Shown here: one piece after another, positions 13,852-22,320 of the stretch
How positions within the stretch are numbered: the stretch's first letter is position 1
Layout of the letters: every line of letters starts with the position of its first letter
Assembly: GCA_023402395.1 (NCBI GenBank)
Contig: JAEYGI010000006.1
Coordinates: 1-26,074, forward strand
Length of the DNA: 26,074 nucleotides
Direction: 5' to 3'
DNA from: Bacillota bacterium
GTDB lineage: Bacteria; Bacillota; UBA4882; UBA8346
Made by a program: the position numbers and the translations under genes
Notes under the pieces: model-generated
Told to the model about the DNA's origin: nothing
Database searches by the model: none
What the model saw: the letters and a program-made list of their open reading frames with translations, nothing else

Positions 13852-14877
13852 ATGAAAAAGATATCCTTGGTATTATCGTCGGTGTTGGTATTCAGCTTGT
13901 TGATTCCGTTCGGCTTTGCCGCCGAAAAAGCTCAGTATCCAGTCTCGGGATTGGGATTGCGGGTTAAAACGAAAGTAAAAGCCAATAAAAAATATGTCAT
14001 CGCCTGCGTGGTCAAGAACTCCACCAATCCTTACATGGTCAAACAATTGGAAGGTTTAAAGATTGCCGCCAAAGACATGGGGTTTGAGGCGATCACATTG
14101 GCCCCGGCCAAGCAGGACAGCATTGAGGAACAGGTCCGGATTGTCGAGGATCTGCTGCAGCGGGGCATTGACGCGCTGATCATTCATCCGTCGGATTCGA
14201 ACGGAATCGTTCCGGCCGTGGAGAAAGCGGCGGCCAAAAACGTTCCCGTGGCTACCATCGGGACTCCGGCCAACTCGGACCTGCCGCTGTTCCGAACCGG
14301 GGTTGACTACAAGGAGACCGGCACGGTCATCGGCGACTGGGTGGCCAAGAAGCTCAAAGGCAAAGGAAATATCATCATTCTCGAAGGCCCGCCCCAGGCC
14401 CAAAACGCCCGCGAAAGAAACAGCGGCCTCGTCGAGGAGTTCGCCAAATACCCGGGGATCAAGATCATCGCTTCCCAACCGGCCAATTTCCAACGGGTCA
14501 TGGGCATGCAGGTCATGGAGAATCTGCTGCAAAAGTATACCAAGGTTGACGCCGTAATCGCCGCCAATGACGAAAGCGCTTTGGGAGCGGTGATGGCCAT
14601 CAAGGCCGCCGGCCGGAGCGATGAGGGAATCATCGTCGCCGGATTCGACGGCAATGAAGACGCCAGTTGGGCCATTAAAAAAGGACAAATGGCGGTCACC
14701 TACAATACCGACCCGGTCTCCAGCGCATACTGCGCCGCGGCGTTCCTGGTCGAATATCTCAACAAGGGCGCCAAACCGGCCGAAAAGTTCATGCCGTATC
14801 CGGCCGCCTTCTTAAAACCGCTCATTACCAAAGACAATATTGACGATTACATTTCCAATTTTGCCTGGTGGAAGTGA
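13852..14877 (+). CDS. sugar ABC transporter substrate-binding protein (Peripla_BP_4/RbsB type)
   Basis: Extracytoplasmic receptor that captures the sugar for the importer encoded next. 341 residues: signal peptide MKKISLVLSSVLVFSLLIPFGFAA with a likely signal-peptidase-I site and, notably, no lipobox Cys. The mature part has the type I periplasmic-binding fold: YVIACVVKNSTNPYMVKQLEGLKIAAKDMGF (first strand and helix), DALIIHPSDSNGIVPAVEKA, GNIIILEGPPQAQNARERNSGLVEEF and VDAVIAANDESALGAVMAIKAAG with GFDGNEDA. This is the ribose/galactose-type cluster; the ligand cannot be read from sequence. AAGGAGG precedes the ATG at 13852, and the promoter-operator at 13709-13754 drives it. A 10-bp hairpin after the stop probably raises its expression over the downstream genes. 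Confidence 0.93.
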   Translation: MKKISLVLSSVLVFSLLIPFGFAAEKAQYPVSGLGLRVKTKVKANKKYVIACVVKNSTNPYMVKQLEGLKIAAKDMGFEAITLAPAKQDSIEEQVRIVEDLLQRGIDALIIHPSDSNGIVPAVEKAAAKNVPVATIGTPANSDLPLFRTGVDYKETGTVIGDWVAKKLKGKGNIIILEGPPQAQNARERNSGLVEEFAKYPGIKIIASQPANFQRVMGMQVMENLLQKYTKVDAVIAANDESALGAVMAIKAAGRSDEGIIVAGFDGNEDASWAIKKGQMAVTYNTDPVSSAYCAAAFLVEYLNKGAKPAEKFMPYPAAFLKPLITKDNIDDYISNFAWWK

Positions 14878-14888
14878 CATCATTAAGA

Positions 14889-14918
14889 GGAGGTTGGGAC
14901 ACCCCCAACCTCCCTTTA
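14889..14918 (+). terminator. intercistronic hairpin between binding protein and ATPase genes
   Basis: GGAGGTTGGG (14889-14898) pairs perfectly with 14904-14913 around ACACC, followed by only CTTTATA. It is a weak terminator or mRNA-stabilising hairpin of the kind often found after the first gene of sugar ABC operons, allowing more binding protein than membrane components. Confidence 0.65.
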
Positions 14919-14934
14919 TAAGGAGGAGTGGCGC

Positions 14935-16458
14935 GTGGAGCGGGAACCGATTCTCCAGGCGAAAGGAATAACCAAGGGTTTTCCCGGAGTGCGGGCGCTT
15001 GAAAAGGTGTCGGTGGATGTCTATCCCGGCGAAGTGCATATTTTAATCGGCGAGAACGGAGCGGGCAAGAGCACCCTGGCCAAGATTTTAATGGGCGCCT
15101 ATACCGCCGATGCCGGAGAGATCCTGCTGGACGGCATACCGGTCCGGTTCAATCAGCCGTTGGAAGCCTTAAAGCAAGGGGTTGGCGGCGTCCACCAGGA
15201 ATTGATGTTGGTGCCCTGGCTGAACGTAGCCCAGAATATTTTTCTCAACCGGGAGCCGCGGCATTGGGGAGTCTTGGTCGACCACCGCCGCATGCACGAA
15301 GAAAGCCGCCAGTTGCTGTCCTCGCTCGATGTTGAGCTGGATACCACCTTGCCCGTGAAGTATCTCGGAACCGCCATGCAGCAAATGGTGGAAATCTCGA
15401 AAGTGATGGCCTATAAACCGCGGGTTCTGATCCTGGATGAACCGACCGCGGTCTTGACCGAGCGGGAAGTCAAAAGCCTCTTCGAACGGGTTCGTCAGTT
15501 GAAAGCCGAAGGAGTGGCCATTATTTATATTTCGCACCGTTTCCCCGAGATCCGGCAGATCGGAGACAGGATCACGATCCTGCGGGATGGAAAGCATGTC
15601 ACTACCGTACCCATGAGCGAAGTGACCAACGACCAGATCGTCCAGTTAATGGTCGGCCGGAGCCTATCCCATCTCTATCCGCGCCACCGGCAAGCAGCGG
15701 GAGAGGAAGTCCTGCGGGTCAAAGGGCTCTCGGTGAAGAAGGGGCCCCAAGGCGTCGACCTGGTAGTCCGGAAGGGAGAGATTGTCGGTATCGCCGGTCT
15801 GGTGGGTTCGGGCCGGACCGAGCTGGCCCGGGCCGTTTTCGGACTGGACAAGATTGAGAACGGCGAAGTTTATTTGTTCGGGGAGAAGGTCGTTCCGAAG
15901 ACCCCTTCGCAAATGGTCAAGAAGGGAGTCGGCTTGATTCCGGAGGATCGGAAACTATTCGGCCTGGCCCTGAAAACCACCGTGGCCTGGAATATTATCA
16001 TGGCCAGCCTGCGGCGGTGCTTCCCCAAGCGAATCTTGGGCGAAAAGCGGATCCAGGGGATTGCCGGAAACTTTGTCGCTGAGTTGCGGATCGCCACCCC
16101 CTCCGTCAACCGGCAGGTCCGTTTCCTGAGCGGCGGAAACCAGCAAAAGGTGGTCCTGGCCAAATGGCTGCAGACCGAGTCCAAATTCCTGATCTTCGAC
16201 GAACCGACCCGGGGGATTGACGTCGGCGCGAAGGTGGAAGTTCATACCTTGATGGACAAGTATGTTCAGCATAACGCCGTCTTGATGATCTCCTCCGACC
16301 TTCCGGAGGTGATCGGGATGAGCGACCGGATCTATGTGATGTACCAAGGAAGGATCGTCGGACAGTTTCGGCATGAGGAAGCGACGCAGGATAAGATCGC
16401 AACCTTGATGCTGGGAGTAGGAGTGACTAACAATGCCCCCCAAAACTGTTTCTCGTAA
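14935..16458 (+). CDS. sugar ABC transporter ATP-binding protein (RbsA/MglA/XylG type)
   Basis: Energises ribose-class sugar import. 507 residues with two fused ABC domains. Domain 1 has Walker A GENGAGKST (39-47), Walker B with LDEPTAVLT (167-175) and a degenerate signature (LGTAMQQ at 144-150). Domain 2 has the altered Walker A GLVGSGRTE (288-296), lacking the GK(S/T) lysine as is normal for this family, signature LSGGNQQKV (398-406) and FDEPTRGIDVG (421-431). The start is GTG at 14935 with AAGGAGGAG seven bases upstream. The 3' end overlaps the first permease by 26 bp, so translation is coupled. The gene follows the binding-protein gene by 57 bp including a hairpin. Confidence 0.95.
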   Translation: MEREPILQAKGITKGFPGVRALEKVSVDVYPGEVHILIGENGAGKSTLAKILMGAYTADAGEILLDGIPVRFNQPLEALKQGVGGVHQELMLVPWLNVAQNIFLNREPRHWGVLVDHRRMHEESRQLLSSLDVELDTTLPVKYLGTAMQQMVEISKVMAYKPRVLILDEPTAVLTEREVKSLFERVRQLKAEGVAIIYISHRFPEIRQIGDRITILRDGKHVTTVPMSEVTNDQIVQLMVGRSLSHLYPRHRQAAGEEVLRVKGLSVKKGPQGVDLVVRKGEIVGIAGLVGSGRTELARAVFGLDKIENGEVYLFGEKVVPKTPSQMVKKGVGLIPEDRKLFGLALKTTVAWNIIMASLRRCFPKRILGEKRIQGIAGNFVAELRIATPSVNRQVRFLSGGNQQKVVLAKWLQTESKFLIFDEPTRGIDVGAKVEVHTLMDKYVQHNAVLMISSDLPEVIGMSDRIYVMYQGRIVGQFRHEEATQDKIATLMLGVGVTNNAPQNCFS

Positions 16459-17392
16459 ACTCAATCTCCCTCCCGTAATTTGGATTATCGCCTTTATTTG
16501 TCTGCTGTACGCCATTTTCGCGCCGGGATTTTTTTCGCTGGCCAATTTGTTGAATATCGGGGTGCAAGCCGCGCCGTTGTTGATTATCGCCATTGGGGTC
16601 ACGCTGGTGATCCTGACCGAAGGGATCGACCTCTCGGTCGGCAATGTGCTCAGTTTGTCCGGGGTTTGTTTTGCGCTGCTGCTGCAGCAAGGGGTGCCGT
16701 TCGCTTGCAATGTGGTGATCAGCGTGGCGGTGGGCGGAGTTTGCGGCCTCTGCAACGGCTTTCTGATCGCCAAGGGCAAGTTGCCGCCGTTTATCGTGAC
16801 GTTGGGCGTTGGCAGCGTCGTCACCGGCGTCGGACTGGTGCTGACGGAAGGAACCTCGATCTCGGCCCGGAGTCCGGAGTTGGCCTTCATCGCCTCCGGA
16901 GAAATATTGGGGATCCATGTGCCAATCCTGATTGCGATTCTGACCTTCGCGGTGATCTGGGTTTTGGTCTATCAGACGCCGTTCGGCCGGAACGTCTTCG
17001 GATTGGGCGGCAATGCCGAGGCCTTGCGGCTGGCGGGGGTGAAAATCACCCGGGCGCAGATCGGAGTTTACGCGGTCGCCGGATTGCTGGCGGGAATCAG
17101 CGGGATCCTGGTGGCGTCGCGAACCGCTTCCGGACACATCGGGGCCGGCCTGGGCTGGGACTTTGACGCGGTGGCGGCGGCGATCATCGGCGGGACTTCT
17201 TTCGAGGAGGGGAAGGGCGGCATCGCCAATACCGTGCTCGGAGTGGTTTTGATTGCCGTGCTCCGGAACGGCCTCAATGTGGCCGGCATTCACAATATGT
17301 ATCAATTCGCAATCATTGGTTTCGTGGTGCTGGGCGCGATCATTCTGGATACGGTGGTCCGCCGCCTATCGGGGACTGGGGAGGGGTGCTGA
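16433..17392 (+). CDS. sugar ABC transporter permease (RbsC family), first subunit
   Basis: Inner-membrane channel subunit of the BPD_transp_2/RbsC family, 319 residues with about 8-10 hydrophobic helices. Family landmarks: LVILTEGIDLSVGNVLSLSG near 60-79, the cytoplasmic coupling region FGRNVFGLGGNAEALRLAGVKI near 183-204, and AAAIIGGTSFEEGKGGIANTVLGV near 245-268. The ATG at 16433 lies inside the end of the ATPase gene with GGAGTAGGAG upstream. Two permease genes rather than one imply a heterodimeric channel. Confidence 0.93.
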   Translation: MPPKTVSRKLNLPPVIWIIAFICLLYAIFAPGFFSLANLLNIGVQAAPLLIIAIGVTLVILTEGIDLSVGNVLSLSGVCFALLLQQGVPFACNVVISVAVGGVCGLCNGFLIAKGKLPPFIVTLGVGSVVTGVGLVLTEGTSISARSPELAFIASGEILGIHVPILIAILTFAVIWVLVYQTPFGRNVFGLGGNAEALRLAGVKITRAQIGVYAVAGLLAGISGILVASRTASGHIGAGLGWDFDAVAAAIIGGTSFEEGKGGIANTVLGVVLIAVLRNGLNVAGIHNMYQFAIIGFVVLGAIILDTVVRRLSGTGEGC

Positions 17393-17395
17393 CGC

Positions 17396-18361
17396 ATGTT
17401 ATCAATCACGGGTATCAAAGAACGTTTTAAAAATAAAATCCCCCTGGCTCCGTTGGTCCGGGTGCTGAGTCTGGTGCTGCTCTGTATCTTATTGACGTTT
17501 CTCAACCCCAACTTTCTGACCCTCAAAAATATCATCAACGTCTTGCGGCAATCGACCATTCTGGCGGTGATCGGCTTGGGCCTGACCGCGGTGATCCTGA
17601 CCGCCGGTATCGACTTGTCGGTCGGGGGAGTCATCGCGCTGGTCGGTTGTTTGACCGCCCAATTGATCGTCAATCATGTTCCGTTTCCGCTGGCGATCCT
17701 GATCGGGCTGGCGGTGGGAGCGCTCATCGGCGCGTTGAACGGCGTGATGGTCGGCAAGATCGGACTCCCCGCTTTCGTGGCCACTTACGGGATGATGTGG
17801 ATCGCCCAGGGGCTGGCGATGATCCTGATGCAAGGCAAGATCGTCTTTGGCCTGCCCGAGGAGTTTTTGTGGATGGGGACCGGGTATGTCTGGATCATTC
17901 CGGCGCCGGTGATCATTACGACCCTGCTGGCGTTCCTGGTTCATTTCTTTCTCCAGAAGACCACCTACGGCCGGGAGATTTATGCCCTGGGCGCCAATCG
18001 AAGCGCCGCCGACTACTCCGGGATCCGGACCTCCAACACGCTGATCCTGGTTTATACCATCAGCGGGATTACGGCCGCTATCGCCGGAATGCTGATGACC
18101 GCCCGCTTGGACGCGGCCGAGGCCGGGATGGGCGAAGCGTTTCTGATGCAGAGTATCGCCACGGTAGTCATGGGCGGAACTTCGCTGATGGGCGGGGAAG
18201 GCGGGGTGCCGGGCACGATCATCGGCGCCTTGATTCTGACCCTGGTGGTGAACGGGTTGAATTTGATGGGCGCCTCGTCGCTGGTCCATCCGATTGTAAC
18301 CGGCGGGGTGATTCTGCTGGCGGTGTATTTCGATATTGTAATGCGAAAATGGTCCGAATGA
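17396..18361 (+). CDS. sugar ABC transporter permease (RbsC family), second subunit
   Basis: Second BPD_transp_2-family permease, 321 residues. It repeats the same landmarks with different flanks: AVILTAGIDLSVGGVIALVG near 62-81, YGREIYALGANRSAADYSGIRT near 193-214 and VVMGGTSLMGGEGGVPGTIIGALIL near 258-282. It is clearly related to, but not a recent duplicate of, the preceding subunit. The ATG comes three bases after the previous stop, with GGGGAGGGG overlapping that stop. 56 bp then separate it from the metabolic genes, without a terminator. Confidence 0.93.
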   Translation: MLSITGIKERFKNKIPLAPLVRVLSLVLLCILLTFLNPNFLTLKNIINVLRQSTILAVIGLGLTAVILTAGIDLSVGGVIALVGCLTAQLIVNHVPFPLAILIGLAVGALIGALNGVMVGKIGLPAFVATYGMMWIAQGLAMILMQGKIVFGLPEEFLWMGTGYVWIIPAPVIITTLLAFLVHFFLQKTTYGREIYALGANRSAADYSGIRTSNTLILVYTISGITAAIAGMLMTARLDAAEAGMGEAFLMQSIATVVMGGTSLMGGEGGVPGTIIGALILTLVVNGLNLMGASSLVHPIVTGGVILLAVYFDIVMRKWSE

Positions 18362-18417
18362 CTTCATAGTAAGTTAAGTTGTTTTCCAACAATTGATCAT
18401 ACATAGGAGGATTCATC

Positions 18418-19221
18418 ATGGCTAAACTTACGGTTCGACCCATCAATACCGGTTACGTTCCAACCTATCCCAAGCAATACCACTACCATCATTCCACCTT
18501 CAAGTATCGTCCCAATATCAGCGAGGATAAGGTGGCTTTACCGGTCTATACTTTTTTGATCGAGGGCGGGGACGGATTGATTCTGGTCGACACCGGGATG
18601 GCCTGGACCCAACGGGCCAATGAGTATCATCACCCCGGATCCTATCAGCCGGAAGGCTTCGCCATTCATGAACAGCTGGCGAAGATTGGGTACCAATGCG
18701 AAGATATTGATAAGGTTATCTTCACCCACTTGCATTGGGATCACATGTTCTATATGGAGAAGTTCACCAAGGCCCAGTTTATCGCCAGCCGCAAGGAGTA
18801 CGAGTTCGCGCTGGACCCGATTCCGCTCTATTACAAATCGTATGAACATCCGGCGCTCGGAATCCGGCGTCCGTTTGAGGGACTGAAGATTGACGTGGTC
18901 GACGGGGAAGAGGAGATCGTTCCCGGAGTGCGGGTATTCCCCACCCCCGGCCATTCGCCCGGCCATCAATCGGTGGAGGTAGACACCAAGGACGGCAGCT
19001 ATATCCTGGCCGGAGACTCCATTTTTATCATGGCCAATATCGAGCCGATTCCGGAGCTGCATTACACCATCACTCCGCCGGGACGCTTCGCCGATATGAT
19101 TTCCTGCTGGAAAAGCATTGAGCTGCAAAAGAACCGGGCCAAAAGCCCTCATTTGATCCTTCCCTGCCACGAGCCTGCCATTGAAGAGCGGGTGAAGCAG
19201 ACCCCGGTTTTCGGGAAATAA
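18418..19221 (+). CDS. metallo-beta-lactamase-fold hydrolase (lactonase-like)
   Basis: 267 residues of the MBL fold, closest in layout to the AiiA/AttM N-acyl-homoserine-lactonase group. Metal ligands are visible: HLHWDH (104-109, giving His104, His106, Asp108 and His109), His179 in PTPGHSPGH, Asp200 in AGDS and His251 in PCHEP. No signal peptide, so cytoplasmic. In an operon for import and breakdown of a sugar, a plausible role is opening a sugar lactone rather than quenching quorum signals; this is inference. AGGAGG lies seven bases before the ATG. It is the first gene after the transporter and in the same direction. Confidence 0.85.
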   Translation: MAKLTVRPINTGYVPTYPKQYHYHHSTFKYRPNISEDKVALPVYTFLIEGGDGLILVDTGMAWTQRANEYHHPGSYQPEGFAIHEQLAKIGYQCEDIDKVIFTHLHWDHMFYMEKFTKAQFIASRKEYEFALDPIPLYYKSYEHPALGIRRPFEGLKIDVVDGEEEIVPGVRVFPTPGHSPGHQSVEVDTKDGSYILAGDSIFIMANIEPIPELHYTITPPGRFADMISCWKSIELQKNRAKSPHLILPCHEPAIEERVKQTPVFGK

Positions 19222-19269
19222 CCGTTTCGAACTAAATATGGAGGGCACGGCGGACTCCCATCCCGCCGG

Positions 19270-19296
19270 GCGAAGTCGGAGCGATTCCGGCTTCGC
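19270..19296 (+). promoter_or_regulatory. intercistronic hairpin before the UPF0261 gene
   Basis: GCGAAGTCGGA (19270-19280) pairs with 19286-19296 (one T-G wobble) around loop GCGAT. No T-run follows, so it is more likely a processing or stability element in the operon mRNA than a terminator. It lies in the longest gap (105 bp) among the metabolic genes. Confidence 0.5.
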
Positions 19297-19326
19297 GCCG
19301 GGGTCGCGGATGAGCCGGAAAATACC

Positions 19327-20544
19327 ATGGCCAAAACGATTGCAATCATCGCCAGTTTGGACAGCAAGGAGCAGGAAGTCCGGTTTGTGATCGAACAGAT
19401 CCGGCGCTGCGGCCATCAAACCCTGGTGATCGATGTCGGAGTCCGGTCCGAACCGGATTTGGTTCCCGACATCCGCCGGGAAGAAGTGATTCGGGCGGCC
19501 GGAGCGCCGCTGGAAGTGTTGCGCGACGGGGAAAAACATCTGCGTCTGGACGCCATGGCCCGGGGAGCGGCGGTTCTGGCGGAAAAGCTTTATGCCGCCG
19601 GCCGGCTGGACGCGGTATTTTCGCTAGGAGGCGTTCAAAACACGATGATCGGGACCAGCGCCATGAAAGCGTTGCCCTATGGCGTCCCGAAGCTGGCGGT
19701 CTCGACGGTGGCTTCGGGGAACCGGACCTTTGACCCGATCGTGGGCACCAAAGATATCGTATTGCTTCCCTCGATCGCCGATATCTCGGGGTTGAATTCG
19801 CTGACCCGGATGGTTCTCGCCAATGGAGTGGCGGCCATCGCCGGCATGGTCGAACACGCCGGAGCGCCGCTCCGGACCGGCTCCGATCTGGTGGTCGGCG
19901 CGACGATGATGGGGGCGACCGGCGATGGGGTGACCGGCGCCGTTAAACTCCTGGAGCAAGCCGGACTCGAAGTGATCTCGTTTCATAGCACCGGCGTCGG
20001 CGGACGGGTCATGGAAGACCTGATCGCGCAAGGATTCATCGGCGGGGTTCTTGATTTGACCATTCATGAGATCACCTCCGAATATTTCGGGGGCGGCTAT
20101 TCGTTCGGAGCAACGAACCGGCTGCGGGCGGCGGCCCGGGCCGGCATCCCGCAGGTGGTGGCCCCGGGCGGGATCGATTTTGTGGATTTCGGCCGGAACG
20201 AACTGCCGGACGATATCGGGACCCGCAAATATATCTATCATAACTCGGGGATCGCCCATATCAAAGTGCACCGCCACGAGATCGTCGCGATCGCGGCCGT
20301 GGTCGCCGAACGGCTGAACGCCAGCCGGGGGCCGGTGACCCTGGTCATCCCGACCCGGGGGTTCCGGCGGGCTGCCGCTCCCGGCGGGCCGCTCTGGGAT
20401 CCGGAGACCGACCAAGCCTTTGTCAAGGTACTGACCGAGCGGCTGCACTCCAAGATCCGGGTCCGGGAAGTGGATGCCAACCTCGATGATCCGGAGTTCA
20501 GTCAAGCCGCGGCCGAAGCGTTCCTGGAGCTGATCGGCCGTTGA
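19327..20544 (+). CDS. Tm-1-like ATP-binding / UPF0261 family protein
   Basis: 405 residues; the whole protein fits the UPF0261 family, whose N-terminal domain resembles the ATP-binding domain of the tomato virus-resistance protein Tm-1. It starts KTIAIIASLDSKEQEVRFVIEQI and has SLGGVQNTMIGTSAMKALPYGVPKLAVSTVASGN near 99-132, GATMMGATGDGVTGAVKLLEQAGLEVISFHSTGVGGRVMEDLI near 197-239, and a C-terminal PGGIDFVDFGRN. These Gly-rich loops fit nucleotide or phosphate binding. The enzymatic role is unknown. No classical sugar kinase is present in the operon, so it could be the phosphorylating partner; this is speculative. The ribosome-binding site is weak (GAGCCGGAAAA). Confidence 0.88.
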   Translation: MAKTIAIIASLDSKEQEVRFVIEQIRRCGHQTLVIDVGVRSEPDLVPDIRREEVIRAAGAPLEVLRDGEKHLRLDAMARGAAVLAEKLYAAGRLDAVFSLGGVQNTMIGTSAMKALPYGVPKLAVSTVASGNRTFDPIVGTKDIVLLPSIADISGLNSLTRMVLANGVAAIAGMVEHAGAPLRTGSDLVVGATMMGATGDGVTGAVKLLEQAGLEVISFHSTGVGGRVMEDLIAQGFIGGVLDLTIHEITSEYFGGGYSFGATNRLRAAARAGIPQVVAPGGIDFVDFGRNELPDDIGTRKYIYHNSGIAHIKVHRHEIVAIAAVVAERLNASRGPVTLVIPTRGFRRAAAPGGPLWDPETDQAFVKVLTERLHSKIRVREVDANLDDPEFSQAAAEAFLELIGR

Positions 20545-20580
20545 CGTTCCCGGCTACAAACCAATAAAGGAGATCGTGTC

Positions 20581-21834
20581 ATGCTGCCATATTTTGATTT
20601 GCCGTTTGATCATCCCGAATCATTGGCGGACGGAAACTATCTGCTGGCGACCTTTCTAGCGTTTGGGCTGGACGAAGGGGTGGCGCTCCGGCGGGCGGGG
20701 AACTTCGCCACCGGCCAGACTGTGGGAACCTGGGTTCCTCTGCCCGGAGTCACCCGGCGGATGGTGGAAGATTATCAAGCCCGGGTAGTCGGCTGTTATG
20801 GGCTGGCTGGGGACAGTTCGCAGTTTCTGCTGAGAATCGCCTTTCCCCATCATAATTTTGAAGGCAGTTTCGCCCAATTATTGACGGCGCTGGTTGGGAA
20901 CGACGTCTCGACCGCGATCCGGGTCAAACTGGTCGATCTGGAACTGGTCGGCGGGGCCGGCGCCTCGTTCAGCGGGCCGGCGCGGGGAGTGGCCGGAATC
21001 CGCGAACTAACCGGAGTCTGGGATCGGCCGCTGGTAATGAACATGCTGAAGCCCTGTATCGGTTATCCGGCCGAGGTTGGGGCGGACCTCTTTTATCAAT
21101 CGGGCAGCGGCGGGGTTGATCTGATCAAGGATGATGAGCTATTGGGAAACACCAGTTTTAGCCGGGTGGCCGACCGGGTCCGCCACTACCTGAAAGCGGC
21201 GCGGCGGATCCGCGAGGAGCAGGGCAAGGCTCCGGTATATTGCGTCAATATCACCGACCGGCCCGATCGGATGCGCGATAATGCCCGGGCCGCGCTGGAG
21301 GAAGGGGCGCAGGCGGTGATGGTCAACTTTGTGGCCACCGGCCTGGACGCGTTGGCGGCGCTGACCGCCGAATTTGGCAAGGATCTCTTCTTCATGGGCC
21401 ATTACGCCGGTTTCGGGATCATGAACGCCTTAACCCAAGGGATCGCCGCCCCGCTGATGCTGGGACGGCTGCCGAGACTGGCCGGGGCCGACGGCGTCGT
21501 GGTGATGTACCCGGCCGAACCTTCCGGGCCGGGTTACTTGGAATACTTGCAAACGATTCAGGCCCACCGGTTGCCGCTGGGGAAACTGAAACCGGTCTGC
21601 CCGGCGGTAGGCGGCGGGGTGACCCCGCTGAACGCGGCCGCGATCTATCGCGACTTGGGCCCGGATGTAATATTGGCGGTCGGCGGGGCGATTCAGGGAC
21701 ATCCGCTCGGGACGACGGCCGGAGCGCGGGCCATGATGCGGGCGGTGCGGGCCGCGGTGGCAGGGACGGGACTGACCGAAGCGGCGGCGGACTGCCCGGA
21801 GTTGCGGGCCGCGGTTGAAGCCTGGGGGAAATAA
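20581..21834 (+). CDS. RuBisCO-like protein (form IV)
   Basis: 417 residues with the RuBisCO large-subunit fold signatures but not a carboxylase. Retained: Lys157 in MLKPCIG (equivalent to Lys175), the carbamylation/metal motif KDDE at 183-186 (Lys201, Asp203, Glu204), His274 in GHYAG and the phosphate-binding Gly loops GGGVTP (344-349) and VGGAIQGHPLG (367-377). Lost: the second active-site Lys (Cys159 in place of Lys177) and the loop-6 Lys334 region, where YPAEPSGPGYL appears. Metal-dependent enolate chemistry is therefore likely. Known form IV functions include methionine-salvage enolisation and decarboxylation/transcarboxylation of branched sugar acids (OiaX in apiose degradation). The operon context points to the sugar-acid side. 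GGAG lies about 9 bases before the ATG. Confidence 0.92.
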   Translation: MLPYFDLPFDHPESLADGNYLLATFLAFGLDEGVALRRAGNFATGQTVGTWVPLPGVTRRMVEDYQARVVGCYGLAGDSSQFLLRIAFPHHNFEGSFAQLLTALVGNDVSTAIRVKLVDLELVGGAGASFSGPARGVAGIRELTGVWDRPLVMNMLKPCIGYPAEVGADLFYQSGSGGVDLIKDDELLGNTSFSRVADRVRHYLKAARRIREEQGKAPVYCVNITDRPDRMRDNARAALEEGAQAVMVNFVATGLDALAALTAEFGKDLFFMGHYAGFGIMNALTQGIAAPLMLGRLPRLAGADGVVVMYPAEPSGPGYLEYLQTIQAHRLPLGKLKPVCPAVGGGVTPLNAAAIYRDLGPDVILAVGGAIQGHPLGTTAGARAMMRAVRAAVAGTGLTEAAADCPELRAAVEAWGK

Positions 21835-21861
21835 AACGAGAACGGAATGGAGGCGTCGGCA

Positions 21862-22320
21862 ATGGCGGGCAAGGAATTGGTGATCGGCTGTGATAACGCG
21901 GCGGTGGAATTGAAACAAGAGATCATCGCGATCCTGAAGGACAAGAACTTACCGTTCGAGGATCTCGGGGTGTTCGATGCGGCGGATGAGACGATGTACC
22001 CCGAGGTCGCCGAGCGGGTCTGTAAGAAGATCATTGAAAGCGGCTATCGTAAGGAAGGCGTCTTGATCTGCGGCACCGGGATTGGGATGGCGATCACCGC
22101 CAACAAATTTCCCGGGATCTACGCCGCGGTCTGCCACGACATTTATTCGGCGGAACGGGCCCGGCTCAGCAATAACACCAATGTCATCTGCATGGGCGCC
22201 CGGGTCATCGGGCCGGAACTGGCCAAAAAGGTTTTTCTGGAATGGTTGAGCCTGGAGTTTCAGGGCGGCCGTTCTTTGCCGAAGGTTCAAAAGATTAAAG
22301 AGATCGAAGGTGGCCGTTGA
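21862..22320 (+). CDS. rpiB: RpiB/LacAB-family sugar-phosphate isomerase
   Basis: 152 residues of the RpiB family, which interconverts aldose and ketose phosphates. The catalytic Cys70 in VLICGTGIGMAITANK with its GTG anion hole, and CHDIYSAERARLSNNTNVICMG (His92, Arg101), are conserved. The N-terminal motif is GCDNAA (residues 9-14) instead of the canonical SDHAG, with Asn12 in place of the usual His, suggesting a substrate other than ribose-5-phosphate. Erythrulose-4-phosphate isomerases (EryI, DerI) belong to this family and act with a TIM homologue, as in this operon. I prefer the ATG at 21862, with GGAGG eight bases upstream, over the ATG at 21847. The stop overlaps the next start (TGATG). 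Confidence 0.88.
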   Translation: MAGKELVIGCDNAAVELKQEIIAILKDKNLPFEDLGVFDAADETMYPEVAERVCKKIIESGYRKEGVLICGTGIGMAITANKFPGIYAAVCHDIYSAERARLSNNTNVICMGARVIGPELAKKVFLEWLSLEFQGGRSLPKVQKIKEIEGGR

